A stretch of 64,000 nt of DNA from Mesorhizobium amorphae (GTDB lineage: Bacteria > Pseudomonadota > Alphaproteobacteria > Rhizobiales > Rhizobiaceae): assembly GCF_014843845.1 (NCBI RefSeq), contig NZ_JHQS01000056.1:124001-188000 (forward strand), read 5' to 3'. Shown in pieces: positions 56,641-64,000 of the stretch. A program made the translations under genes and the position numbers. The notes beneath the pieces are model-generated. The model was not told where the DNA came from and searched no databases. It worked only from the letters and a program-made list of their open reading frames with translations. Each line of letters opens with the position of its first letter. Position 1 is the stretch's first letter.

Positions 56641-57237
56641 ATGAGCCGAAGAACCGCTCAAAAACCGAAACCGCCGAAACTGCCGAAGGGCGAGGCCGAG
56701 CAGGTGCGTATCCGCAGGGAGATCGGCCATGATTTCGCGCTGAGGGAAGACCCCTTCGGCCGCAAGCGCCTGACGGCGGGCACGCAGGAGGCGGCGCGCA
56801 TCTATGACGTCTCGAACGGCGGCTACACCTCGACCGGCGGCATCGTGCGGGTGCGCAATGTCGACCCGCTGCTGGGCATCACCTCGCTGTCGCGCCAGCA
56901 GCGCGAGGCCGGCATGCGCTTTCGCGACGATTTCGAGCGCGCCTCGCGCGAAGGCCCGCGGCCGATGGCGTGGGAAGAGCGCGTCGACGGCGGCCGGCGC
57001 GATGGCGGCATTCCCGACCATATCCTCTCGGCCGGCCGCGCCCATGCCGAGGCAACCCGCGTGCTGGCGCATTGGGAGGTCTCGACCGTGGTGCAGAAAA
57101 TCTGCTGCGCCGGCGATTCGGTAAAGAGTTTAGCCGAACAGACCGGCGAGCCGCGCGACGTGGTGAGCAAAATGCTCAAGATCGGCCTGGACTTGCTGGC
57201 CGTGCACTATGGGATGATGGGGCGCAGAGCAGGGTGA
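56641..57237 (+). CDS. DUF6456-like protein
   Basis: Protein of 198 residues. A basic N-terminus (KPKPPKLPKGEAEQVRIRREI) leads to a DUF6456-like helical region (about 75-198). Recognisable parts are QQREAGMRFRDDFERASREG, WEERVDGG, VVQKICCAGDSVKSLAEQTG and the end MLKIGLDLLAVHYG. The last segments look like a helix-turn-helix. Such domains occur in rhizobial chromosomal and prophage genes, so DNA binding is likely but unproven. AAGGA eight bases before ATG 56641. It is the last gene of the repressor-linked stretch. Confidence 0.62.
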   Translation: MSRRTAQKPKPPKLPKGEAEQVRIRREIGHDFALREDPFGRKRLTAGTQEAARIYDVSNGGYTSTGGIVRVRNVDPLLGITSLSRQQREAGMRFRDDFERASREGPRPMAWEERVDGGRRDGGIPDHILSAGRAHAEATRVLAHWEVSTVVQKICCAGDSVKSLAEQTGEPRDVVSKMLKIGLDLLAVHYGMMGRRAG

Positions 57238-57360
57238 GGGCGGTGAACTTGTGCTGCCAAAGCCCCGCAGGTAGCGGGCGCTTCTTCGCAGAAGCGGAAT
57301 CGATCACTGTCGGGCTACGAGTGATCCGGCCGACAAAAGCCGGCCGGATCGATGCTCACG

Positions 57361-57666
57361 TCACCGCTCGCAGATGCGGATCTTCTCGATCACGCGGTGG
57401 TGGTGGCGCCAGTGCTTGCGATACTCGGTCCAGCAATTGCGGTTGTGGCGCATGGAGTACCGGGGCCTGTAACCATCGTCGTAGACATTGTAGCGATGGT
57501 GCGGGCGATAGACGTAAGGATCGTCATAGTACGGGCCGCCATAATAATCATCGTCATAGGCGGGACCGATGCCGATGCCGAGCCGCAGGCTGTCGGCACT
57601 GGCCGGGCCTATCATGGCCGCCGCCGACGCAATAGCGATGACGGAGGCGAGCAGGAGCTTTTTCAT
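57361..57666 (-). CDS. Small exported Tyr/Arg-rich protein
   Basis: Protein of 101 residues with a signal peptide (KKLLLASVIAIASAAAMIGPASA-D, about 25). The mature part is rich in Tyr, Asp, Pro, His and Arg (DDDYYGGPYYDDPYVYRPHHRYNVYDDGYRPRY) and ends in a His/Arg/Cys segment (RNCWTEYRKHWRHHHR...RICER). Similar secreted Tyr-rich proteins are common in rhizobia. GGAGGT upstream of ATG 57666 is a perfect ribosome-binding site. Metal or polysaccharide binding is conceivable only. Confidence 0.68.
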   Translation of the reverse strand: MKKLLLASVIAIASAAAMIGPASADSLRLGIGIGPAYDDDYYGGPYYDDPYVYRPHHRYNVYDDGYRPRYSMRHNRNCWTEYRKHWRHHHRVIEKIRICER

Positions 57667-58014
57667 AGCTACCTCCTTTTCAAGGTTGATCCAATCAAAC
57701 CACTGAGGCGCGGCCCTGTTCCACAATTTCGCAAGAAGTGAACATAGGCAAACCCACCCGGTCGGTCGCAAAATGCTGGGGGCGGCGGCATTTGCTTCAT
57801 CATCGCAAGGCCGTCTCCAGGCAATGCATTGACCCTCGACCGGCTCGTTCTTTGACGTCGCGCACCGCCACAACTCGCGTCGAATGAACCAATCGAGGGC
57901 CGCATTCGGCAAACTCAATCCGCTTGCCGGGCTGGTTTTGAAATCTTCTCGCTCATTTAATTCTACAAAATCGGTAGGCTTAATGCAGATAGCGTTTGCG
58001 AGAAGGAGCCTGGC
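57667..58014. other. Intergenic region between divergent genes
   Basis: 348 bases without a supported gene. It holds the promoters of the exported Tyr-rich protein (left) and of the organosulfur-type operon (right). The 60 bases before 58015 include an A/T-rich stretch (TTTAATTCTACAAAATCGG) and AAGGAG at seven bases from the ATG. Confidence 0.55.
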
Positions 58015-58572
58015 ATGTCGAAGAAGCTGGTGGTGGGGGTGTCGGGCAATTTGACCCGTCCGTCCAAGACCAAGGCGTTCATCAGCCATATCGTTGGTGA
58101 CATCGCCGGCAGGACGAATGCTGCCTCGAGCGTTTTCGATATCGAGGATCTCGGTCCGTCTTTCGCGCAGGCAAGGCGCGTCGGCGATCTCGATCCGGCG
58201 GCGCGCAATCTCGTCGAGCAATTGCTCGGCGCCGATATCGTCGTGGTCGGCTCGCCGACCTTCAAGGGCAGCTACACCGGGCTCTTCAAGCATTTCTTCG
58301 ACCTGCTCGACCCGTCCTCGCTGCGCGGCAAGCCGGTGATCCTGGCGGCGACCGGCGGCGGCGAGCGCCACTCGCTGATCGTCGAGCATCAGCTGCGGCC
58401 GCTGTTCGGCTTCTTCGAGGCGCTGACCATGCCGACCGCGATCTACGCCTCCGACAAAGACTTCGCCAATGGCCAGCTGGTGTCTGAAGCCATCCAGGCG
58501 CGTGCTCGCCAAGCCGTCGCCGAAGCCTGCCGGGCGGCCGGCGTGCCCTACAGCGTCGGCCTTGCCGCCTGA
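58015..58572 (+). CDS. NAD(P)H-dependent FMN reductase
   Basis: Flavodoxin-like reductase of 185 residues of the SsuE/MsuE family. It begins KKLVVGVSGNLTRPSKTKAF (phosphate-binding loop) and has VVGSPTFKGSYTGLFKHFFDLL and the ATGGGERHSLIVEHQLRPLFGFF segment, both typical. It supplies FMNH2 to the flavin monooxygenase encoded next. AAGGAG seven bases before ATG 58015; 46 bases separate it from the monooxygenase. First gene of the operon with an aliphatic sulfonate-type ABC transporter. Confidence 0.88.
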   Translation: MSKKLVVGVSGNLTRPSKTKAFISHIVGDIAGRTNAASSVFDIEDLGPSFAQARRVGDLDPAARNLVEQLLGADIVVVGSPTFKGSYTGLFKHFFDLLDPSSLRGKPVILAATGGGERHSLIVEHQLRPLFGFFEALTMPTAIYASDKDFANGQLVSEAIQARARQAVAEACRAAGVPYSVGLAA

Positions 58573-58618
58573 AACGGCGGAATTCCCTTTCCGCACAGCG
58601 CCAGAAGGAAGCCTGCAA

Positions 58619-59992
58619 ATGACCAGCAAATCCCGACAGAGCAAACCGCGAAAAATCAAACTGGGCGCCTTCCTGCCCGGCGGCGGACAGCATATCGCCG
58701 CCTGGCGCCATCCCGATGCGCCGGCCGACGGCGCGACGAATTTCGAGTTCCACAAGCAGTTGGCGCTGACCGCCGAGCGCGGCCTGTTCGACGCCTATTT
58801 CCTGGCCGACAATCTGACGGTCGGCCTCGGCGCCCGCGAAGGCGGCAATGCCAAGATTGCCGGCTTCGAGCCGGTGACACTGTTTGCCGCGCTTGCGCCG
58901 CTGACCACGCATCTCGGCTTCATCGCCACGGCCTCCACCACCTATGAGGAGCCCTATACGCTGGCACGCAAATTCGCTTCGCTCGATCTGCTGTCCAACG
59001 GCCGCGCCGGCTGGAACGTCGTCACCTCGGCCGGCGACGACACCGCGCGCAACTTCAACCGCGATGTCCAGCCCAACCACGCGGAGCGCTATGCCCGGGC
59101 GCACGAGCATGTCGAGACCGTCAAGGCGCTGTGGGACAGCTGGGAGGACGACGCCTTCATCCGCGACAAGAAGTCGGGCCGCTTTTACGACAAGGACAGA
59201 CTGCACGATGTCGACCACAAGGGCGCGCATTTCAGCGTCAAGGGTCCGCTCAACGTGCCGCGTCCCGTGCAGGGCCATCCGGTGGTGGTGCAGGCCGGGC
59301 AGTCGGAGGACGGACGCGGGCTTGCCGCGCACTCGGCCGAGGTCATCTTCACCGCCCATCAGAAGCTGGAGACGGCGCAGGAATTCTACCGCGACATCAA
59401 GGCGCGCGTGGCGGCCGTCGGTCGCGATCCCGACCAGGTGCTGATCATGCCCGGCGTGGCACCCTTCGTCGGCCGCACCGAAGAGGAAGCGCAGGCAAAA
59501 TACCGGCAGCTCAACGACCTCATCCTGCCAGAGGACGGGGTGGCGCTGCTCAACGGGCTGGCCGGCCAGACGCTCGACATCCGGGGTTATCCGCTCGACG
59601 GCCCGCTGCCGCCCAGCAAGGAAACCGAAGGCATGAAGAGCCGCCAGGCGTTGATCCGTCAGATTGCCGACGAGAACAATTTCACCATCCGCCAGCTCTA
59701 CCAGTGGGTGGCAACGGCGCGCGGCCACTACACAATCATCGGCAGCGCCACCCAGGTCGCCGATCAGCTCGAGGAATGGTTCACGAGCGAGGCCGCCGAC
59801 GGCTTCAACATCCTGCCGCCCTGGCTGCCCGGCGCGCTCGACGATTTCGTCGACCTGGTGATCCCCGAACTGCAGCGCCGCGGCCTGTTCCGCACGGCTT
59901 ACGAAGGCAGGACGCTGCGCGAGAACCTCGGTCTCAGGCGGCCGGAAAACCCCTGGACCGCCGCACGCTCGAAGGTGCTGGCCGCCGAATGA
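58619..59992 (+). CDS. Flavin-dependent monooxygenase, NtaA/SnaA/DszA family
   Basis: Two-component luciferase-like monooxygenase of 457 residues that uses FMNH2 and O2. The TIM-barrel start is KIKLGAFLPGGGQHIAAWRHPDAPADGATNFEFHKQLALTAERGLFDAYFLAD. Other family marks are TASTTYEEPYTLARKFASLDLLSNGRAGWNVVTS and PHPVVVQAGQSEDGRGLAA-like sequence. It belongs to the longer NtaA/SnaA/DszA branch, not to the 380-residue SsuD branch. An organosulfur or aminopolycarboxylate substrate is therefore possible. Context with an SsuABC-like transporter favours an organosulfur compound (inference). Confidence 0.86.
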   Translation: MTSKSRQSKPRKIKLGAFLPGGGQHIAAWRHPDAPADGATNFEFHKQLALTAERGLFDAYFLADNLTVGLGAREGGNAKIAGFEPVTLFAALAPLTTHLGFIATASTTYEEPYTLARKFASLDLLSNGRAGWNVVTSAGDDTARNFNRDVQPNHAERYARAHEHVETVKALWDSWEDDAFIRDKKSGRFYDKDRLHDVDHKGAHFSVKGPLNVPRPVQGHPVVVQAGQSEDGRGLAAHSAEVIFTAHQKLETAQEFYRDIKARVAAVGRDPDQVLIMPGVAPFVGRTEEEAQAKYRQLNDLILPEDGVALLNGLAGQTLDIRGYPLDGPLPPSKETEGMKSRQALIRQIADENNFTIRQLYQWVATARGHYTIIGSATQVADQLEEWFTSEAADGFNILPPWLPGALDDFVDLVIPELQRRGLFRTAYEGRTLRENLGLRRPENPWTAARSKVLAAE

Positions 59993-60054
59993 TCGGCTGA
60001 AGCGCCGGACAACACTCGAAGCTCCCGACAATCCTGAAGCAAAGGGCAAAGACG

Positions 60055-60891
60055 ATGAGTTTGCAGCACATCGAAGAGCCGGTCATCCTTGGCGACGGCA
60101 GGCTCGGCACCGACATCCTGCGCCTGGCCAGAGCGGCATCCGTACGTCTCCTGTCGCGCTACGGCATCCTGATTGCTTTCCTGGCGCTCTGGCAGGTGTC
60201 GAGCAGCGCCGGATGGGTCAATGCCGCGGTGCTGCCGCCGATCGACATGATCGTCGCAGCCCTGTGGAAGGGGCTGGCCGGCGGCACCTTGCTCGGCGAC
60301 ATCGCCATCAGTCTGCAGCGCTCCGGCATCGCCTTCGTCGCGGCGGTAGTGGTGGCGATCCCGCTCGGCCTGTTCATGGGCCAGGTGCGATCGGTCGAAA
60401 CCGCGCTCGATCCGATCCTGCAGGTGTTCCGCCAGACCTCGGCGCTGGCGCTCTACCCGGTGTTCATCCTGCTGCTCGGCCTGGGCGAGGCCTCGAAAGT
60501 GTTCGTCATCTTCTGGGCGACGCTGTTTCCGCTGCTGCTCAACACCATCAGCGGCGTCAAGGAGGTCGACCCGAAACTGCTCGAGATGGCACGCGTCTAT
60601 GGCGCCACGCGGCTCACCGTGTTTCGCCGTGTCGTGCTTCCGGGCGCCGTGCCCTCGATCTTCGTCGGCTTGCGGCTGAGCGCGACGACCGCGCTTCTGT
60701 TGCTGATCGCCTCCGAAATGATCGGCGCCAACAAAGGCATCGGCTTCCAGGTGATGAACGCCCAGTACAACTTCCAGATCCCGCTGATGTTCGCGGCGAT
60801 CGTCATCCTCGCCGGCCTCGGCCTGATCGCCAACCAGGCGCTGGTCAGCCTGCAGCGGCGGCTCTGCCGCTGGAGCCAGCCTATCAACTGA
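60055..60891 (+). CDS. ABC transporter permease, SsuC-like
   Basis: Permease of 278 residues with six membrane helices and the EAA loop LLEMARVYGATRLTVFRRVVLPGAVPSIFVGLRLS. Class: nitrate/sulfonate/taurine importers. AAAGGG upstream of ATG 60055. It forms an importer with the binding protein and the ATPase that follow, 62 bases after the monooxygenase. The likely cargo is the monooxygenase substrate, an organosulfonate or sulfone-type compound (inference). Confidence 0.87.
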   Translation: MSLQHIEEPVILGDGRLGTDILRLARAASVRLLSRYGILIAFLALWQVSSSAGWVNAAVLPPIDMIVAALWKGLAGGTLLGDIAISLQRSGIAFVAAVVVAIPLGLFMGQVRSVETALDPILQVFRQTSALALYPVFILLLGLGEASKVFVIFWATLFPLLLNTISGVKEVDPKLLEMARVYGATRLTVFRRVVLPGAVPSIFVGLRLSATTALLLLIASEMIGANKGIGFQVMNAQYNFQIPLMFAAIVILAGLGLIANQALVSLQRRLCRWSQPIN

Positions 60892-60929
60892 CGCTTCCAC
60901 CTTCTTCTCGAACAAGGAAAGACCGGATC

Positions 60930-61928
60930 ATGAAAATCGCCCGCCGTACCCTGCTTGCCGGCGCACCGCTTGCCGCCGGCATCCTCGCCGCCGGCCTGCC
61001 GCGCTTCGCCTTTGCCGAAGCCGCACCCGTCAAGTTCCGCTACCTCGCCAGCCGCGGCAGCATCTCCGCGCATGAGCTGGCCGACGAACTCGGCTACTTC
61101 AAGGGCCTTGGCGTCGAGCTGGAGAATGCCGGCTACGCCGCCGGCGGCCCGGAATCGCTGTTTGCGCTGTCGTCCGGCAGCGTCGACATCGGTTCGGCCG
61201 CCACCGCCGCCGTGATCAACTCGATCTCGGGCGGCAACGACTTCGTCGCCGCCTATCCGAGCAACGGCATCAACAAGGATGTGAAGAGCGTCTTCTACGT
61301 GCTGGAAGACAGCCCGATCAAATCGATCGCCGACATTGCCGGCAAGACCATCTCGGTCAACACGCTCGGCGCCCATCTCGACTATACGGTGCGCGAGGCG
61401 CTGCACAGCGTCGGCCTGCCGCCGGATGCCGCCAACCTCGTCGTCGTGCCCGGTCCGCAGCTCGAACAGACCTTGCGCTCGCGCCAGGTCGATATTGCCG
61501 GCCTCGGCTACTGGCAGGCGATCTTTGCCGGCGCGCTGGTCGCCAATGGTGGCGTGCGCGGCGTGTTCGACGACACCGACGTGCTGGGGGAACTGGCCGG
61601 CGGCTTCGTCGTGCTGAGGCGCGATTTCATCGCAGCGCATCCGGATGCCGCCCGCAACTTCGTCGAACAATCGGCGCGTGCCTCCGACTGGTCGCGCCAG
61701 AACCCCGATGAAGCCCGCAAGGTGCTGGCCAACATCCTCAACAAGCGCGGCGAAAACGGCGATCTCGCCCGCTACTGGACCGGCTTTGGCCTGCGTGAAG
61801 GCGCTGAGGCGACCGATCGCGACATCGATTTCTGGGTCGCCGTGCTCGAGCGCGACGGCCGCCTCGCCAAGGGCAAGCTGAAGGCCGCTGATATCCTCTA
61901 CCGGCCGGGCGAAACCAAGACCAACTGA
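60930..61928 (+). CDS. ABC transporter substrate-binding protein, SsuA-like
   Basis: Periplasmic binding protein of 332 residues. Tat-type signal KIARRTLLAGAPLAAGILAAGLPRFAFA-E (cleavage about 29). The NMT1-like fold shows FRYLASRGSISAHELADELGYFKGLGVELE and VDIGSAATAAVINSI, where substrate-contacting loops are expected. The class covers sulfonate and taurine binders; the sequence does not settle the ligand. AAGGA upstream of ATG 60930. Third component of the operon, 17 bases before the ATPase. Confidence 0.85.
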   Translation: MKIARRTLLAGAPLAAGILAAGLPRFAFAEAAPVKFRYLASRGSISAHELADELGYFKGLGVELENAGYAAGGPESLFALSSGSVDIGSAATAAVINSISGGNDFVAAYPSNGINKDVKSVFYVLEDSPIKSIADIAGKTISVNTLGAHLDYTVREALHSVGLPPDAANLVVVPGPQLEQTLRSRQVDIAGLGYWQAIFAGALVANGGVRGVFDDTDVLGELAGGFVVLRRDFIAAHPDAARNFVEQSARASDWSRQNPDEARKVLANILNKRGENGDLARYWTGFGLREGAEATDRDIDFWVAVLERDGRLAKGKLKAADILYRPGETKTN

Positions 61929-61945
61929 GCACGGAGACGAAGGCG

Positions 61946-62707
61946 ATGGCCAGCACCAGCGGCGCCGAGGTCTCGATACGCGACCTCTCGAAATCCTTTA
62001 CGCTTGGCGGGCGTCCGCTTCAGGTATTGAGGACGCTCAACCTCGACATCCGCGCGGGCGAATGCCTGGTCATCGTCGGCGCCAGCGGCTCCGGCAAGAC
62101 CACGCTGCTGCGCATCCTTGCCGGGCTGGAGGCCGCCGACAACGGCGGCGTCGCCATCGACGGCAAGCCTGTCGACGGCGTCGGCGCCGAGCGCGCCGTG
62201 ATCTTCCAGGAGCCGCGCCTGCTGCCCTGGCTGACCGTGCTCGGCAACGTCGCCTTCGGCCTCGAAGTGCGCGGCATACCCAGGCGGCAAGCCGAGGAGA
62301 GGGCGCGTTTCTACATCGCGCTGGTCGGCCTCGCCGAATTCGCCGATGCCTGGCCGCGCCAGCTTTCCGGCGGCATGGCGCAGCGCGTCGGCATTGCGCG
62401 GGCGCTCACCGTGCAGCCCGAGATCCTGCTGCTCGACGAGCCGCTGGGCGCGCTCGACGCCATGACCAAGATCGGCATGCAGGAGGAACTGGCGCGCATC
62501 TGGAGCGAGGAGAACGTCACCATGGTCATGGTCACCCATGACCTCGAAGAGGCGATCTACCTTGCCGACCGGGTGCTGATCCTGCCCAAGGAAAAAGGCG
62601 GCGCGGCGCGCCTGGTCGATGTCGACCTGCCGCGCCCCCGCGACCGCAGCGAGAGCCGGTTTGTGAGCTATCGCCAAGAGCTGTTGCGGGAGTTCGGGCT
62701 GCATTGA
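61946..62707 (+). CDS. ABC transporter ATPase, SsuB-like
   Basis: ATP-binding subunit of 253 residues. Walker A is GASGSGKTT (about 45-53), Q-loop FQEPRLLPWLTV, signature LSGGMAQRVGIARAL, Walker B ILLLDEPLGALD and H-loop VTHDLEEAI. NitT/TauT/SsuB class. GAAGG lies just upstream of ATG 61946. It closes the organosulfur-type operon; the next gene is convergent after 47 bases. Confidence 0.88.
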   Translation: MASTSGAEVSIRDLSKSFTLGGRPLQVLRTLNLDIRAGECLVIVGASGSGKTTLLRILAGLEAADNGGVAIDGKPVDGVGAERAVIFQEPRLLPWLTVLGNVAFGLEVRGIPRRQAEERARFYIALVGLAEFADAWPRQLSGGMAQRVGIARALTVQPEILLLDEPLGALDAMTKIGMQEELARIWSEENVTMVMVTHDLEEAIYLADRVLILPKEKGGAARLVDVDLPRPRDRSESRFVSYRQELLREFGLH

Positions 62708-62754
62708 CAGGGCGAAATCGACCAGGCCGGCTGGATTGATCGCGCCGGCAGTTC

Positions 62755-63498
62755 TCAGCCTGCGCGGGCCAATGCCACAGCATCGGCTCCTGCCGGGTAG
62801 CGCAGCCGGGCGGAGGTGTCGTTGGCGGCATGCCAGACGGCCTCGGCAACGTCGGTCTCCTTCGTGACCATGGCAGGGTTGGCGAACCCGGCGAAGATCG
62901 GCTGCGCGAACGATGCATAGGCCTCGGGGATCATATCCTCGACGCGCAATTCGGTATTGTGCGCAAAACGGGTGCTCGGCGCATAGCCGGGTTCCACCAG
63001 CTTGACCCGCACGCCGAATGCCTGAAGCTCGTGCGCCAGCGATCCGGTGAACCCCTCGATGGCCATCTTGCTGGCCGTGTAGGCCGCCGCCAGGGGCATC
63101 GGGACCAGCGTCGCGCTCGAGGTCACGTTGACCACCACGCCTGATCCCCTGATGCGGAATTGCGGGATGATGGCCTGTGTCATCGCCATCACGCCGAATG
63201 TGTTGGTCTCGAACACCTTGCGGATGTGCGACATCGGCGTCGCTTCGAACGCGCCGGCGACACCGATGCCGGCATTGTTGACGAGCACGTCGACAGACCC
63301 GCTCGCCTCGAGTGCGGCCGCGATGCTGCTGGCATCGGTGACGTCGAGCGGCAGCACGCGGATGCGATCGGAAGCGGGCAGTATGCCCGCGCGCGGGGTT
63401 CGCATCGTGGCGACGACGGTCCACCCCTGCGCGTGGAAGTGACGTGCGGTCTCCAGGCCGTAGCCGGATGAGCTGCCGGTAATCAGTACGGTTTTCAT
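62755..63498 (-). CDS. Short-chain dehydrogenase/reductase
   Basis: Classical SDR of 247 residues. Cofactor motif ITGSSSGYGLETARHF (TGxxxGxG) with Arg in TMRTPRAG, suggesting NADPH; NNAGIG; catalytic Ser in VTSSATLVP and Tyr-Lys in YTASKMAIEGF. Substrate unknown. ATG 63498 is chosen because the Rossmann strand starts there. It is divergent from the AraC-type gene at 63596, across 97 bases, and probably under its control. Confidence 0.87.
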   Translation of the reverse strand: MKTVLITGSSSGYGLETARHFHAQGWTVVATMRTPRAGILPASDRIRVLPLDVTDASSIAAALEASGSVDVLVNNAGIGVAGAFEATPMSHIRKVFETNTFGVMAMTQAIIPQFRIRGSGVVVNVTSSATLVPMPLAAAYTASKMAIEGFTGSLAHELQAFGVRVKLVEPGYAPSTRFAHNTELRVEDMIPEAYASFAQPIFAGFANPAMVTKETDVAEAVWHAANDTSARLRYPAGADAVALARAG

Positions 63499-63595
63499 GA
63501 CGATATCCTCTTTCGTGTTGACGCAGGACAAATAACCGCCAACATCAGGACTATCATCGACTAAGAGTCTCAATTTCATCTGCCTAAGTCCGGAA

Positions 63596-64000
63596 ATGAC
63601 CGATCCGCTCTCGCAAGTGATCCAGCTTCTGCGCCCACGCACGGTGTTCTCGAAGGGGATTAGTGGCGCCGGGCGCTGGGGTGTGCGCTACTCCGAATTC
63701 GGCCAGCCGGGCTTTTGCGCGGTGATCGAAGGCCGATGTCGGCTGGCCGTCGACGGGCAGGCGCCGATCAGTCTCGAAGAAGGCGATTTTGTCCTGCTGC
63801 CCGCGACGCCGGCCTTCACCATGTCCAGCTTCGACCATGTGACGCCGAGGCGTATCGATCCCAAGGTGACGCCTGCGCCCACGGACGAGGTCCGTCACGG
63901 TCGTCCCGACGGTCCCGCGGATGTGCGGCTGCTCGGCGGTTACTTCGTGTTCGACTCGCCAGATGCGGGACTGCTGGTATCGCTCTTGCCGGCAATGCTT
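63596..64000 (+). CDS. AraC-type regulator with cupin N-terminus, cut by window end
   Basis: Open frame of 135 residues that runs off the window. The visible part is the cupin_6 sensor domain of AraC regulators. It has the pattern FCAVIEGRCRLAVDG, ISLEEGDFVLLPATPAFTMSS and VRLLGGYFVFDSPDAGLLVSLLPAML. The DNA-binding half lies beyond 64000. It is divergent from the SDR gene, a very common regulator/SDR pairing, so it probably activates that gene on binding a small ligand (inference). Confidence 0.8.
   Translation, partial: MTDPLSQVIQLLRPRTVFSKGISGAGRWGVRYSEFGQPGFCAVIEGRCRLAVDGQAPISLEEGDFVLLPATPAFTMSSFDHVTPRRIDPKVTPAPTDEVRHGRPDGPADVRLLGGYFVFDSPDAGLLVSLLPAML

Overview
The window reads as chromosomal DNA of a rhizobial alphaproteobacterium (Hyphomicrobiales, Phyllobacteriaceae; Mesorhizobium-like is the best guess). 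The reasons are the GC-rich third positions, a CtrA-type site ahead of minCDE, an alphaproteobacterial LexA box (GTTC-N7-GTTC) ahead of dinB, a GcrA-like protein, BA14K, DUF982, DUF1236, DUF2934 and DUF3309 proteins, an ExoX-like protein, and dispersed GC-rich palindromic intergenic repeats of rhizobial type. I saw no rRNA, tRNA, CRISPR array, transposase or plasmid origin. The species assignment is inference.

Layout. 0.1-11.8 kb is mixed housekeeping and stress content: a radical-SAM aminomutase, a FecR/CHASE2-cyclase pair, a BA14K protein, an HD hydrolase, a cysteine hydrolase, an FAD oxidoreductase, DUF892 and DUF2934 proteins and a sulfite-oxidase-type molybdoenzyme. Three decayed genes lie here: a frameshifted globin, an SDR without its N-terminus and a frameshifted small basic protein. 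12.1-19.1 kb is a quinate/shikimate catabolic operon (quinate/shikimate dehydrogenase, TRAP transporter, dehydroquinase, dehydroshikimate dehydratase) divergent from a TetR regulator, with two direct repeats between them. 19.2-21.3 kb is minCDE with a CtrA box, followed by a long coiled-coil protein. 23.2-28.4 kb is a four-gene, translationally coupled surface-polysaccharide operon (acyltransferase, two glycosyltransferases, ABC exporter) behind an AT-rich promoter region.

28.9-42.9 kb holds a secreted protease, an EamA exporter, two paralogous Gly/Asn-rich secreted proteins with duplicated leaders, a NarL-type two-component system, a glycosyltransferase, dinB with its SOS box, a third Gly-rich exported protein, an ExoX-like protein and a PAS-GGDEF cyclase. 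43-49.2 kb is a dense set of very small envelope or stress proteins (three DUF1236, DUF2934, DUF982, single-TM peptides of 24 and 30 residues). 49.3-54 kb holds an orphan GSU2403-type nucleotidyltransferase behind two 30-bp dyads, then a TPP-riboswitch-controlled ykoF-thiXZY pyrimidine salvage operon.

54-57.2 kb looks like a degenerate phage or integrative-element regulatory module: an S24/XRE repressor, repeated TCGTAC operator boxes, two coupled small ORFs, a GcrA-like protein and a DUF6456-like protein. 58-62.7 kb is an organosulfur-type operon (FMN reductase, flavin monooxygenase, ABC transporter). The window ends in an SDR gene divergent from an AraC-type regulator cut by the window edge. 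The best leads for something undescribed are the nucleotidyltransferase with its paired dyads, the repressor/TCGTAC-box module and its possible second target near 49.2 kb, and the duplicated Gly/Asn-rich proteins with a conserved leader.
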